From Mycolicibacterium setense (GTDB taxonomy: Bacteria; Actinomycetota; Actinomycetes; Mycobacteriales; Mycobacteriaceae), in the NCBI RefSeq assembly GCF_000805385.1, contig NZ_JTJW01000005.1, forward strand, positions 310,001 to 374,000: a DNA stretch of 64,000 bases. The letters run 5' to 3'. Shown here in pieces: positions 1 to 9,030 of the stretch (position 1 is its first letter; every line of letters starts with the position of its first letter). Below the pieces are notes generated by a model, which saw only the letters and a list, made by a program, of their open reading frames with translations, searched no databases and was not told where the DNA came from. Made by a program: the position numbers and the translations under genes.

Positions 1-1338
1 AGCGAGAACGTGATCGCCGGCAACGCGATGTCACGCCGTGCGGTCTACATGTTCGGTGCGCAACTGCCGCGCAACGCCCAAGGTGGCGTGAATGCCGGCC
101 TGGGACAGACCATTTCGAACGGCGTGCCCACCCTCATCATTCCGACCGACGTGATCAGGACCACCGGCACCAAGATGACGGTCGATGGCGTGGATATGGA
201 GTTCCAGTTGACTCCGGGCACCGAGGCGCCATCGGAGATGAACACCTTCTTCCCACAGTTCAAGGCCCTGTGGATGGCTGAGAACACGGTCAACACGATG
301 CACAACCTGCTGACCCTGCGAGGTGCACAGGTCCGTGATCCGCTGAAATGGTCGCAGTTCCTCGACGAGACGATCCGGCTGTACGGACCGAATACCGAGG
401 TCAAGTTCCAGAGCCACCACTGGCCGATGTGGGGCAACGAGAAGGTCATCGACTACTTCAAGCGCGTGCGTGACATGTACAAGTACATCCATGACCAGTC
501 CGTGCGCATGATGAACACCGGCTTGGTCGGTTCGGAGATCGCGGAAGAGATCGCGTTGCCGCCCGAACTGAACAACTTCTGGCCCGATCGGGGCTACTAC
601 GGCACGCTGAAACACAATTCGCGTGCGGTCTATCAGCGCTACATGGGCTGGTACGACGGCAACCCTTCCGACTTGGACGATCTGCCGCCGGCAGACGCGG
701 CCAAGAAGTACGTCGAGTACATGGGCGGCGAAGGCGCGGTTCTGGACAAGGCGAAGAAGGATTTCGACGCCGGTAACTATCGCTGGACCGCGATGGTGCT
801 CAAGCAGGTGGTGTTCGCCAACCCGGACAACACCGACGCCAAGAACTTGCTCGCCGACAGCTACGAGCAACTCGGCTATCAGGCTGAGTCCGGACCGTGG
901 CGCTCGGTCTACCTCCAGGGTGCCTACGAATTGCGCAACGGCGTTCCGGATGTCGCGGCGACCAACTCGGCGAGTCCGGACACCATCAAGGCGATGCCGC
1001 CGGAGCTGCTGTTCGACTACCTGGCGGTGCGGCTCAACGGTCCGAAGGCCGCCGGCAAGAACATCACCATGAACGTCAACTTCGGCGACCTGAAGAAGCA
1101 ATACGGGCTGACCGTCGAGAATGCGGTGCTCAACTATGCGCCGGCGCCGGTGCCGAATGCCAACGTCACCGTCACCCTGGACAAGGCGACGCTCGACGAC
1201 ATCCAGCTGGGCAACGTCAAGCTGCAGGACGCGATCTCGCAGAACAAGGTGACCATCGACGGAAACCGCGGGTCGTTCGACGAGTTCATGGGCCTGCTCG
1301 ACAACTTCCCGTTCTGGTTCAACATCGTCACGCCGTAA
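1..1338 (+). CDS. Alkyl/aryl-sulfatase, SdsA type (C-terminal part)
   Basis: The gene enters from the left edge, open in frame from base 1; 445 residues are visible. The first residues (SENVIAGNAMSRR) match the segment that in SdsA1-type sulfatases follows the zinc-binding HxHxDH motif, which must lie upstream of the window. Further in are AENTVNTMHN and a SHHWPMWG segment typical of this metallo-beta-lactamase-fold sulfatase family. The last ~120 residues resemble the SCP2-like domain that binds the alkyl chain. The family hydrolyses primary alkyl sulfates such as SDS to alcohol plus sulfate and needs zinc, not formylglycine. It ends 14 bases before a strong hairpin. The missing N-terminus means the signal peptide and metal ligands cannot be checked. 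Confidence 0.88.
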   Translation, partial: SENVIAGNAMSRRAVYMFGAQLPRNAQGGVNAGLGQTISNGVPTLIIPTDVIRTTGTKMTVDGVDMEFQLTPGTEAPSEMNTFFPQFKALWMAENTVNTMHNLLTLRGAQVRDPLKWSQFLDETIRLYGPNTEVKFQSHHWPMWGNEKVIDYFKRVRDMYKYIHDQSVRMMNTGLVGSEIAEEIALPPELNNFWPDRGYYGTLKHNSRAVYQRYMGWYDGNPSDLDDLPPADAAKKYVEYMGGEGAVLDKAKKDFDAGNYRWTAMVLKQVVFANPDNTDAKNLLADSYEQLGYQAESGPWRSVYLQGAYELRNGVPDVAATNSASPDTIKAMPPELLFDYLAVRLNGPKAAGKNITMNVNFGDLKKQYGLTVENAVLNYAPAPVPNANVTVTLDKATLDDIQLGNVKLQDAISQNKVTIDGNRGSFDEFMGLLDNFPFWFNIVTP

Positions 1339-1351
1339 CTGGGACAATCAG

Positions 1352-1379
1352 GTGCTGCCCGGTACCCACCGGGCAGCAC
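1352..1379 (+). terminator. Perfect 12-bp hairpin after the alkylsulfatase gene
   Basis: GTGCTGCCCGGT (1352-1363) and ACCGGGCAGCAC (1368-1379) form an uninterrupted 12-bp stem with a 4-base loop. No T-run follows. Its place just after the stop codon fits a U-less mycobacterial terminator or an mRNA-end stabiliser. Confidence 0.6.
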
Positions 1380-1413
1380 ATCATGCCCGGCACAGTGATC
1401 GTCAGGAACCAGC

Positions 1414-4005
1414 GTGCAGCCCACCCGAACGTCGTCGATGCAGCCGGTGCCGTGGTTTCTGGCCACCACGCCGGCGTCGGGCCCCGGGATGTTGTCGCGC
1501 CGGGCCATCGGCCACAGCCTCGATGGGCACATCGCCGGGCGGCGCGCGGTGCTCATCGCTGCTCCTTCGGGCTTCGGTAAGACCGTCGCCGTCGCGCAGT
1601 GGGTGGCCGAGCGCCAACGTGACGAGCCCGGATCGACGGCGTGGCTGACGCTGACCGAACGGGTCACCGACCGCAGCGATGTGCTGCGCGGCATGTTGAC
1701 CGCACTGCGCAACAGCGCGGGTGATGCTGCGGACGGGTGGTTTGGCCGGGCACTGTCAGGGGCGTTCGACTCCGCGTCCTACGACGCGGCAGTGACCGCG
1801 CTCATGGCCATCGATCGGCAGCGGAACCTGACCATCGTGATCGACGATTTTCAGTTCGCCCGGTCGGTGTGGGGCGACGGCGACGTCGTGGAGTTGGTCG
1901 AGAATGGACCGCAGTGGTTGCGATTCGTCCTGATCACGACCGACCCCGTGAGCCCTGCCTGGGCACGGCTACGGGTTCACGACAAGGTTGCCGTCATCGG
2001 TTCGGCCGAATTGGCCTTCAGCCGCGACGACGTGACGGCATTGGTCGCCGCAACCGGCACCCCACCTCAAGGTGAGGACATCGACCGCATCATGACGGCC
2101 ACCGGCGGGTGGCCCGGTGCGGTTCGGCTGATGCTGGTCGGCGGCGCCGGAGTCCCGGCGTTCTCCGCCGATGTCGACCTCACCGATTACATCGGCACCG
2201 CGGTATTGGCCCGGATGCGGCCCGACCTGGCCGAATTCGCGCTCAAGGCCACCGTGTGTCCACGACTGGACGAACGATTGGCGCGCCTGCTCACAAACCG
2301 TCCGGACAGTGGTGACCTACTCAACGAGTGCGCTGCCGCTGGCCTGTTCCTCGAACGTATCGGTACCGGGGAAAGCGCGGTCTTCCAATGGCATTCGATG
2401 TTCGTGAAGAACTGCCAAGTTCTGCTGAGGCGCAGATCTCCCGAGGAGTGGAAGCGGCTCAACCGATTGGCTGGAGTCGAACTGGCGCAGCGGTACCCGC
2501 TGGAGGCCGTCGAGCATTCGATCCGGGCAGAGGACCGCTTCGGGTACGACATCGTCGCCGACCGCTGGCTTGAGTTGCTGTTGCAATCACGTTCGGCCGC
2601 ACTCGATCTGGCGTGCCTGCGGCTCACCGAGGCCTTCGGTGAGCACCCGGAGACCCTGATGATCCGGTCCAGTTGCCGTGCCATGGCAGGCGACGATGTC
2701 ACGGCATCACTGCTTTTCGACCGGGCCGCGGCCATGTCGTCATCCGCGGCGGCGCCGGGGCGATTGGACTTCATCGCCGATGTCACGCGACTTCTGATCT
2801 CTGATGACCGCGAGTTGATGGACCGCGCCGCCGACCGCGTCGAGGCCGCGCTGATCAAACGTGACGTGGTGACACCGCGCGTCTACGCGTGCGCGCTGTT
2901 CATTCTCGGCTGGGCGGATTCGCGATTACGCCGAAGTTCGACACGAGGGTCGGCGTTCTTGGAGGCGGCGGTGAACGAGTGCGCGGCCCTGGGGCTGGGC
3001 GAGGTGGCTCACCGGGCCAGGCAGAGCCTGGCTTTCGCGCTGGCTCACGCGGGTCAGATCGGCCGCGCGCAGCAGGCACTGGAACTCGTGGTGGTGTCCG
3101 ACGAATCCGCTCCCGAGCTGTGGCTCTCCCACGACGGCGACGGCATCGAGCGATTCACGGCCGGCTGGATCCGCTTCTGGCATGGCGAGATTGCCTCGGC
3201 TGTCGGCGATTTGACTGCGGCGAGCGCTGCCGTGGGTGTCGGCTACCCTGATACGGCACGGATGTTCCTGGCCTTCAGTGCGGCAACCCTGCGGGACGAT
3301 GCTGTGCTCGCCACCGCCGAAGCCACCGTATCCCGTATGCCCGACGCGGATACCCACGGAGTGCCGTGGGTCAGCTACAAGACGGCGAGTCGGGCCCGCC
3401 TGGCCGAGGCACGTGGGGATCGTCAGCTCGCCCTGGACCTGGCCGCGAGCGTGGTCGGGGCCCAGCATGTTCCGATGGTGTCGGCGGTCCTGGCTGGGAT
3501 GTGCCGCCGGCTGGGCGCGCCAGAGTTGGCCGACCGCCTGGCCAACCAGGCGCTGGAGCCGCAGGTGCCCGGGTACATCGCGGCCTATGCGCTGTACACG
3601 CTGGCAGCGCTGGCGTGGGAACACAGACATCCTGAGCAGGCGCACAAGCGGATGGAAGAGATGTTGACCCACGCCCACTCCGAGCGGGTGCGCTACCAGT
3701 TCGTCGACAATCCCGATCCCGTCTGCCGGGAGTTGTTGGCCGCGCATCTGTCGTGCACGTCGTACCCGGACTTCGTCGAGGAGGCGTTGTTGGCCGGCGA
3801 ACACGGCCGAGTCGTTCCGCATGCCGCCGACCTGACGCGGCGGGAACGCGAGATTCTGGCCTTCCTGCGGACGGCGAAGACAATGCAGGAGATCGCCGAC
3901 AAGCTCTCCATTTCGGTGAACACGCTCAAGACCCACCAGCGGTCGATCTACCGGAAGGTCGGTGCGGCGAACCGCCGTGAGGCCATCAAGAACGCGGGCC
4001 GGTAG
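1414..4005 (+). CDS. MalT/LAL-type LuxR transcriptional regulator
   Basis: 863-residue protein of the large ATP-binding LuxR (LAL/MalT) type. Near residues 50-58 it has a P-loop (APSGFGKT) and near 140 a Walker-B-like IVIDDF. A long helical repeat middle of TPR-like character follows, and a LuxR helix-turn-helix occupies the last ~65 residues (LTRREREIL ... SVNTLKTHQRSIYRK). Such proteins are ATP- and ligand-dependent activators. The start is taken as GTG 1414 because AGGA lies 6 bases upstream; ATG 1438 is an alternative. It follows the alkylsulfatase on the same strand, so control of sulfatase or the next genes is possible but not shown. The Nudix gene begins 9 bases after its stop. Confidence 0.85.
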   Translation: MQPTRTSSMQPVPWFLATTPASGPGMLSRRAIGHSLDGHIAGRRAVLIAAPSGFGKTVAVAQWVAERQRDEPGSTAWLTLTERVTDRSDVLRGMLTALRNSAGDAADGWFGRALSGAFDSASYDAAVTALMAIDRQRNLTIVIDDFQFARSVWGDGDVVELVENGPQWLRFVLITTDPVSPAWARLRVHDKVAVIGSAELAFSRDDVTALVAATGTPPQGEDIDRIMTATGGWPGAVRLMLVGGAGVPAFSADVDLTDYIGTAVLARMRPDLAEFALKATVCPRLDERLARLLTNRPDSGDLLNECAAAGLFLERIGTGESAVFQWHSMFVKNCQVLLRRRSPEEWKRLNRLAGVELAQRYPLEAVEHSIRAEDRFGYDIVADRWLELLLQSRSAALDLACLRLTEAFGEHPETLMIRSSCRAMAGDDVTASLLFDRAAAMSSSAAAPGRLDFIADVTRLLISDDRELMDRAADRVEAALIKRDVVTPRVYACALFILGWADSRLRRSSTRGSAFLEAAVNECAALGLGEVAHRARQSLAFALAHAGQIGRAQQALELVVVSDESAPELWLSHDGDGIERFTAGWIRFWHGEIASAVGDLTAASAAVGVGYPDTARMFLAFSAATLRDDAVLATAEATVSRMPDADTHGVPWVSYKTASRARLAEARGDRQLALDLAASVVGAQHVPMVSAVLAGMCRRLGAPELADRLANQALEPQVPGYIAAYALYTLAALAWEHRHPEQAHKRMEEMLTHAHSERVRYQFVDNPDPVCRELLAAHLSCTSYPDFVEEALLAGEHGRVVPHAADLTRREREILAFLRTAKTMQEIADKLSISVNTLKTHQRSIYRKVGAANRREAIKNAGR

Positions 4006-4014
4006 CGTGACGAG

Positions 4015-4539
4015 GTGATCGACGAGCTGGTCGCGGTGTATGACGCCGGCGGCAATGTGGTTGGCGCGGCGCCACGTTCACGTGTTTACGCGGACGGTCT
4101 GTGGCATGCGAGTGCGGGCGTGCTGGTGCGTTCAGTGGATGGGGCGCGCGTCTACGTCCACCGGCGCACCATGACCAAGGCGGTGTTCGCCGGCATGCAC
4201 GATTGCCTGGCCGGCGGGGTGATCGACCCGGGGGAGACACCGGTGCAGGCCGCGACCCGGGAACTGGCCGAGGAACTCGGCATCAGCGGCCCACCGTTGA
4301 CGGCGCTGGCCTCGGTGGCCTGGGACGGGCAGTGGGCGGGAAAGCCCATGCGCTGCCACTTGTATGCGTACGAGGTGCGCTGGGACGGACCGATCCGCCA
4401 TCAACCCGAAGAGATCGTGGACGGCTGGTGGTGGACCGACGAGGAACTGGCTGCCCACCTGTCCGACCCGGACTGGCCGTTCGTGCCCGATACCCGGGTG
4501 CTGGTTCCGCAGCTTCTGCGCTTACGTCAACACCCTTGA
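4015..4539 (+). CDS. Nudix hydrolase
   Basis: 174-residue Nudix protein. The Nudix box is complete: GGVIDPGE...REL.EELGI, about residues 63-86, with the metal-binding REXXEE glutamates intact. The family cleaves nucleoside diphosphates linked to other groups; the N-terminal layout (VAVYDAGGNVVG, then R.YADGLWH) resembles the IPP-isomerase/YfcD-like branch, whose substrate is uncertain. The GTG start 9 bases after the LuxR-type gene suggests co-transcription. Confidence 0.85.
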   Translation: MIDELVAVYDAGGNVVGAAPRSRVYADGLWHASAGVLVRSVDGARVYVHRRTMTKAVFAGMHDCLAGGVIDPGETPVQAATRELAEELGISGPPLTALASVAWDGQWAGKPMRCHLYAYEVRWDGPIRHQPEEIVDGWWWTDEELAAHLSDPDWPFVPDTRVLVPQLLRLRQHP

Positions 4540-4595
4540 GGTAGTGCGGGCGATCCTTCTTACTGGGTGGTACATCACCGTCCAGGAAGATAACC

Positions 4596-6020
4596 GTGCA
4601 AACCGTTTTCGAACGCAACGTCCCTGCAACCAGCCTCATCGACCACGCGTTGGCCGCCACCGCGCTTCAGCCCTTCTGGCTCGACGACGTTCCCGGTCAA
4701 TCCTCCTATCCGGCGCTGCCCCAGCCGTTCGCGCACTACGACCTCGTCGTGGTCGGCGGCGGGTACGCCGGGCTGTGGTCTGCGTTGCTGGCAAAGCAAC
4801 GGGAGCCGGGTATCCGCGTCGCCCTGCTCGAGGGGCAGACGATCGGGTGGGCGGCGTCAGGACGCAACGGCGGGTTCGTCGACGCTTCCCTCACTCACGG
4901 CGCCGAGAACGGTCTGAGCCGTTGGCCCGATGAGATGGAGGTCCTCGACCGGCTGGGGTTGGAGAACCTCGACGGCATCGAGAAGACCGTGGAATCGCTC
5001 GGTCTCGATTGTGACTTCGAGCGAACCGGCTCGATCGCGGTGGCGGTCGAGCCCTACCAGGCTGCCGAGCTGGCCGGCGCCGCGCTGCGGCCGGATCAGG
5101 TCTACTTCGACCAGCACGCCATCGCCTCCGAGGTACGGTCACCCACATTCCTGGCCGGGGTGTGGTCGAAGGACACTGCGGCGCTGGTCCACCCCGCCAA
5201 ACTCGCGAGTGAACTGGCCCGTGCCGCAGGTGAACTCGGTGTGGAGATCTACGAGAACAGCAAGGTGCTCGCTGTCGGTCAGGACCGTCGGGGTGGGCCG
5301 CTGTCAGTGCGCACCGAGCGCGTGTCCGTGCAGGCCGACCGAGTGATCCTGGCGACCAACGGTTTTCCGTCACTGCTGAAGCGCTACCGGTACCACACGG
5401 TGCCGGTCTACGACTACGCCTTGATGACCGAGCCGCTGACCGAATCCCAGCTGGCCGACATCGGGTGGACCAACCGGCAAGGCATCAGCGACATGTCGAA
5501 CCAGTTCCATTACTACCGGTTGTCGAAGGACAACCGGATCCTGTGGGGCGGGTACGACGCGATCTATCACTTCGGTGGCCGCATCCGGCCCCGGTACGAG
5601 GATCGCGACGCCACCTACCGGCGGCTCGCCGGCCACTTCTTCACGACGTTCCCGCAGCTCGAGGACGTCAGGTTCACTCACCGCTGGGCCGGTGTGATCG
5701 ACACGTCGACGCGGTTCTGCGCGTTCTTCGGGTCCGCCTACGGCGATCGCGTCGGATATGCCGCCGGGTTCACCGGCCTTGGTGTGGCTGCCACGCGATT
5801 CGCGGCCGAGGTCATGCTCGACCGTTTCGCCGGTACGCCGACAGTTCGCACCGAACTCGGCATGGTCAAGTCCATCCCGGCGCCGTTCCCGCCAGAACCG
5901 TTGGCCTCGGCCGGGATTCAGGCGACCCGGTGGTCACTCGACCGCGCCGATCATCGTGGGGGCCGGCGCAATCTGCTGTTGAAGACGCTGGACTCCGTGG
6001 GCTTGGGGTTCGACTCATGA
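4596..6020 (+). CDS. FAD-dependent amine oxidoreductase (DAO/PuuB-like)
   Basis: 474-residue DAO-superfamily flavoprotein. The dinucleotide-binding motif VVVGGGYAGLWSA is near residue 50, followed by the E of ALLEGQ that binds the ribose. The GWAASGRNGGF segment and the C-terminal GYAAGFTGLGVAATRFAAE are typical of the gamma-glutamylputrescine oxidase (PuuB) group, which deaminates amines to aldehydes with production of H2O2. GTG start at 4596 preceded by AGGAAG. The stop overlaps the start of the cupin gene (ATGA), so the two are translationally coupled. The amine substrate cannot be told from sequence. Confidence 0.8.
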   Translation: MQTVFERNVPATSLIDHALAATALQPFWLDDVPGQSSYPALPQPFAHYDLVVVGGGYAGLWSALLAKQREPGIRVALLEGQTIGWAASGRNGGFVDASLTHGAENGLSRWPDEMEVLDRLGLENLDGIEKTVESLGLDCDFERTGSIAVAVEPYQAAELAGAALRPDQVYFDQHAIASEVRSPTFLAGVWSKDTAALVHPAKLASELARAAGELGVEIYENSKVLAVGQDRRGGPLSVRTERVSVQADRVILATNGFPSLLKRYRYHTVPVYDYALMTEPLTESQLADIGWTNRQGISDMSNQFHYYRLSKDNRILWGGYDAIYHFGGRIRPRYEDRDATYRRLAGHFFTTFPQLEDVRFTHRWAGVIDTSTRFCAFFGSAYGDRVGYAAGFTGLGVAATRFAAEVMLDRFAGTPTVRTELGMVKSIPAPFPPEPLASAGIQATRWSLDRADHRGGRRNLLLKTLDSVGLGFDS

Positions 6021-6346
6021 GCATCTGCGTCGACGCCGCGAGCCTGGTACTCGACCACGCACCACTTCCCGGTGAGTTGGTGGCGGCCGGGGCTCCGACG
6101 ACGGGCCAGCGGGACCTGGCCTCATTGTCAGATCTGACGATCGGAGTCTGGGAACATACGCCCGGCATATCCCGCGACGTTGAAACCGACGAGGTTTTCG
6201 TCGTACTCAGCGGGGATGCGAGCGTGGCGTTCGATGACGGTACGCCGACGATCGAACTTCGTCCGGGCAGCCTCGTCCGGCTGTCCGCCGGGCAACGCAC
6301 CACGTGGACCGTGCGGGACACACTGAGGAAAATCTTCATCGCCTGA
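6017..6346 (+). CDS. Cupin-domain protein
   Basis: 109-residue single-domain cupin. The segment DEVFVVLSGDASVAFDDG...LRPGSLVRLSAGQRTTW shows the two cupin motifs, but the usual metal-binding histidines of motif 1 are largely missing, as in small EutQ-like cupins that accompany amine catabolic genes. Start ATG 6017 overlaps the oxidoreductase stop by 4 bases. Likely accessory or sensor partner of that enzyme; its biochemical role is unknown. Confidence 0.8.
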   Translation: MSICVDAASLVLDHAPLPGELVAAGAPTTGQRDLASLSDLTIGVWEHTPGISRDVETDEVFVVLSGDASVAFDDGTPTIELRPGSLVRLSAGQRTTWTVRDTLRKIFIA

Positions 6347-6412
6347 GCATTGTCGTGCGCCCTGATGCGGCAACCCGCAGAATGGGGCGACGTGTTGACG
6401 TAAGCGAGGGCA

Positions 6413-7138
6413 GTGCGGATGGGCCGAACCTTGAAGTCTCAGTCGCCACGGCGGCGCCGGCGGCAGACGAACCAGGGCGTCCTCCTGTCCGAGCAGCTCA
6501 TCGTGGAGACGGCCCTGCGGGTGTTGCAGTACCACGGTGCGGCAGGCCTGACCGTGCGGCGCCTCGGCGCTGCGCTCGGTGCTGACCCGACCGCCCTGTA
6601 CCGCTACTTCCACGGCATCGAAGATGTCGTGTTGGCCGTGACGGACGAACTGCTGCGGCGGGTGGTCGAGGGCTGGGAACCAACGGGCCGGTGGCGTGAC
6701 GACATGCGCGAGTTCGGGCTGCGTCTGCATCGGGTCTACGTCGCGCACCCGCAGGCCGGCGTGCTCGCCGCGAGCCGGGTGACCGGTGGTGCCAACGAGA
6801 TCCACATCATCGAAACGGTTCTGGGACTTCTTCATTCGGCCGGCTTTCCGGAGCGCGAGGCGGTGGAGGTCTATCACGCATTCATCGACCAGATGCTGGG
6901 GTTCGCGGCGCTGGATGCAGCCTTCGAAGCCCTGCCTGCCGAACATCAGAAGCGCGACGAGGACACGTGGCGCGACACCTACGCCCGGTTGCCCGCCGAC
7001 ACGCATCCGAACATCGCCGCCACCAGTCGGCTACTCGGTGAGTCGATGAGGCGAAGTGCGTGTGAATCGGCGCTCGATCTCCTGCTCGACGGCGTGGCGG
7101 CGAGGCTGGACGCCTGTTCGTCCGGGTCGCGTGGCTGA
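6413..7138 (+). CDS. TetR-family regulator
   Basis: 241-residue TetR protein. The N-terminal helix-turn-helix reads VETALRVLQYHG...LTVRRLGAALGADPTALYRYF, the usual TetR pattern with its YRYF turn. The first 20 residues are strongly basic (KSQSPRRRRRQ), an extension that could add DNA contacts. The C-terminal domain looks like TetR_C (WHG group). GTG 6413 or ATG 6419 may be the start. It follows the FAD oxidase-cupin pair by 66 bases in the same direction and may regulate it. A TTGACG -35-like element is at 6394-6399. Confidence 0.82.
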   Translation: MRMGRTLKSQSPRRRRRQTNQGVLLSEQLIVETALRVLQYHGAAGLTVRRLGAALGADPTALYRYFHGIEDVVLAVTDELLRRVVEGWEPTGRWRDDMREFGLRLHRVYVAHPQAGVLAASRVTGGANEIHIIETVLGLLHSAGFPEREAVEVYHAFIDQMLGFAALDAAFEALPAEHQKRDEDTWRDTYARLPADTHPNIAATSRLLGESMRRSACESALDLLLDGVAARLDACSSGSRG

Positions 7139-7164
7139 ATCAGCACGACAACACGGCCAGGCGC

Positions 7165-7713
7165 TCAATCGCTCGATGCGTCAGAGGTGGCGGTGATCCG
7201 ATCGATCACGGCCAACAACCCGTCGTCATCGTCAGTCTTCACCAGGTGACCGCCCAGAGCGCGGTGCAGAGCGCTGTAGTAGAGGCCGTCCCCGATCAGC
7301 TTCACAGCGCGGGCCACGTCGAGGTCGCCGAGTGCATCGTGCAGAACGGTCAGCCAGTCGGCTGATACCGATTCGATGACCGTCCGCGCATGGGTGTCGC
7401 CCGCCTGCTGCAACCGGGAAACCGCCACCAGGGCCCGATCGAGCGGGGTCTCCGCGTAGTTCGATGTCCGGATGTAGTACCGGGCAGGCCCCTCAGGTGC
7501 GGCGCGCATGGCCTCCACATCTGCGGCCGCCAGGTTCAGCAGGCGCTCGCACAATGCGTCGGCCAGGCGATCCTTTGACGGAAAGTGGTAAAGGAGCCCG
7601 CCTTTCGACACTCCCGCCTTTGCCGCCACGGCATCCAGGGTGGCGTAGCGCTCGCCTTCGACTGCCAGCAGAGCCTCATAGGCGTCGAGGATGCGGTCCC
7701 GCGACGATGCCAT
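7165..7713 (-). CDS. TetR-family regulator divergent from an MFS pump
   Basis: 182-residue TetR repressor. The HTH reads RILDAYEALLAVEGERYATLDAVAAKAGVSKGGLLYHFPSK, the classic KGGLLYHF form. ATG 7713 is preferred over GTG 7716. It is divergent from the MFS gene at 7801, and a perfect inverted repeat lies between the two starts (7745-7760). The simplest model is a local repressor of the pump and of itself, released by the pump's substrate. Confidence 0.85.
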   Translation of the reverse strand: MASSRDRILDAYEALLAVEGERYATLDAVAAKAGVSKGGLLYHFPSKDRLADALCERLLNLAAADVEAMRAAPEGPARYYIRTSNYAETPLDRALVAVSRLQQAGDTHARTVIESVSADWLTVLHDALGDLDVARAVKLIGDGLYYSALHRALGGHLVKTDDDDGLLAVIDRITATSDASSD

Positions 7714-7744
7714 CACCAGAGCTTACGACACAGGCCAGTTACTG

Positions 7745-7760
7745 TACCGTCTGGACGGTA
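7745..7760. promoter_or_regulatory. Candidate TetR operator
   Basis: TACCGTC-TG-GACGGTA is a perfect inverted repeat with 7-bp arms. It lies in the 87-bp gap between the divergent tetR and MFS genes and overlaps TATAGT (7759-7764), a plausible -10 for the MFS gene. Size and place suit a TetR dimer site. Confidence 0.65.
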
Positions 7761-7800
7761 TAGTGCTGTCGGGCACTCGTTGAAGCGGAGGAGGGGGCCG

Positions 7801-9027
7801 ATGATCCGGGCGTATCGCGATCTGATCCGGACTCCCGGCGTGCTGAATGTGACTGCCTCCCAGTTGTTCGCCCGGTTACCACTGGGGATGCTCAACCTGG
7901 CGATCCTCCTGCACGTCCAGTCCAACAGCGGGTCCTACACACTTGCGGGCGCCGCGGTGGCGTGCGTCAGCATCGGTGAAGCCCTCGCGATGCCCGTGAC
8001 CGCCAGGCTCGCCGGACGTGCGATGTCCGCAACACTGGTGCTCGCCGCCCTGGCGAACGGGGCTGCCATGATCGCTCTTGCTTTCGCCGGCGCTTCTCCG
8101 GTCCTGCTCTTGGTGCTCGGCATCGTGATCGGCGCCTCGGTGCCGCCGCTGATGCCGGTGGTGCGGGCGCTGTACCCACAGATGGTGCCCCGCGACGGGG
8201 TCCGCGTGTTGTTCGCACTGGATACCACTGCGCAAGAACTGATCTGGGTGATCGGCCCGGTCGCCACCACGTTTCTGGCGGCAGCGCTGTCGACGGCCAT
8301 CCCGCTGCTGGCATCGGCGGCCGTCACGGTCTGCGGGACCGGATGGTTTCTCCTCAGCGCCAAGCATCTTCGGCCACATCAGGCCGCGAGCCCAGCGGCG
8401 TTCGGTCGGGTGGTGGCGAACCGCACGGTGATTCTGGCCATGGTGGCCAGCCTCGCGCTGGTCGCCTCGTTCATGGCACTCGAAGTCGGGATCGTCGCCG
8501 CGCTCGGCCGCACCGGTGTAACCGCCGGCGTGGCAATCGCGGTGGCGAGTGTCGGATCGCTCGTCGGGGGTCTGACGTTCGGACATCGGCGCCTTGGCCT
8601 GGCCGGCCTCGTGGGCTCGCTGTCGATGGTGGCGATCGGCACGGTCATCTTCGGGATCGTCGACAGCCTCGCACTGCAGTTCTCGGCACTGTTCGCGTCG
8701 GGCCTGGGCTTCGCCCCCGCCATGTCCGCCCTGTACCTCATGGTCTCGAGGGAGATCGCTGATGACTCGGCCACCGAGGCGTTCGGCTGGCTCAACAGTG
8801 CCGCCCTGGGTGGAGGCGCGATTGGTACCGCCCTCGCCGGCGTTGCCACCGATGGGCACGGCGCTTCCGGGGCCATTGTCGTATCGGCTGCGCTCGCGGC
8901 GCTCGCGGCATTCAGTCCGCTCGCGGCCCGGGTGGGCGGCCCGCTGCGGGGCCTGACCGACGCGCCGAACCCGGCAGCCGACATCAACGATGACGCGCCC
9001 GCGCCGGCGCTCCAATGTGAGGCCTGA
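7801..9027 (+). CDS. MFS transporter (probable efflux pump)
   Basis: 408-residue membrane protein with about 12 hydrophobic segments and a weak sequence signature, of the major facilitator superfamily (YbjJ/sugar-efflux-like shape). The N-terminus is IRAYRDLIRTPGVLNVTASQLFARLPLGM, which often marks this actinobacterial group. The start is ATG 7801, with GGAGGAGG 8 bases before; in-frame sequence further upstream runs through the operator. It likely exports a toxic compound sensed by the divergent TetR protein. The substrate is unknown. Confidence 0.85.
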   Translation: MIRAYRDLIRTPGVLNVTASQLFARLPLGMLNLAILLHVQSNSGSYTLAGAAVACVSIGEALAMPVTARLAGRAMSATLVLAALANGAAMIALAFAGASPVLLLVLGIVIGASVPPLMPVVRALYPQMVPRDGVRVLFALDTTAQELIWVIGPVATTFLAAALSTAIPLLASAAVTVCGTGWFLLSAKHLRPHQAASPAAFGRVVANRTVILAMVASLALVASFMALEVGIVAALGRTGVTAGVAIAVASVGSLVGGLTFGHRRLGLAGLVGSLSMVAIGTVIFGIVDSLALQFSALFASGLGFAPAMSALYLMVSREIADDSATEAFGWLNSAALGGGAIGTALAGVATDGHGASGAIVVSAALAALAAFSPLAARVGGPLRGLTDAPNPAADINDDAPAPALQCEA

Positions 9028-9030
9028 GGT

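Noticed and set aside
31..1347. A 438-codon open frame on the minus strand
   Set aside because: Lies wholly opposite the alkylsulfatase; composition is Arg/Val/Gly/His-rich without domains, the usual shadow of GC-rich coding DNA.
7876..9015. A 379-codon minus-strand frame opposite the MFS gene
   Set aside because: Repetitive Arg/Gly/His/Asp text and no motif; shadow of the membrane protein gene.
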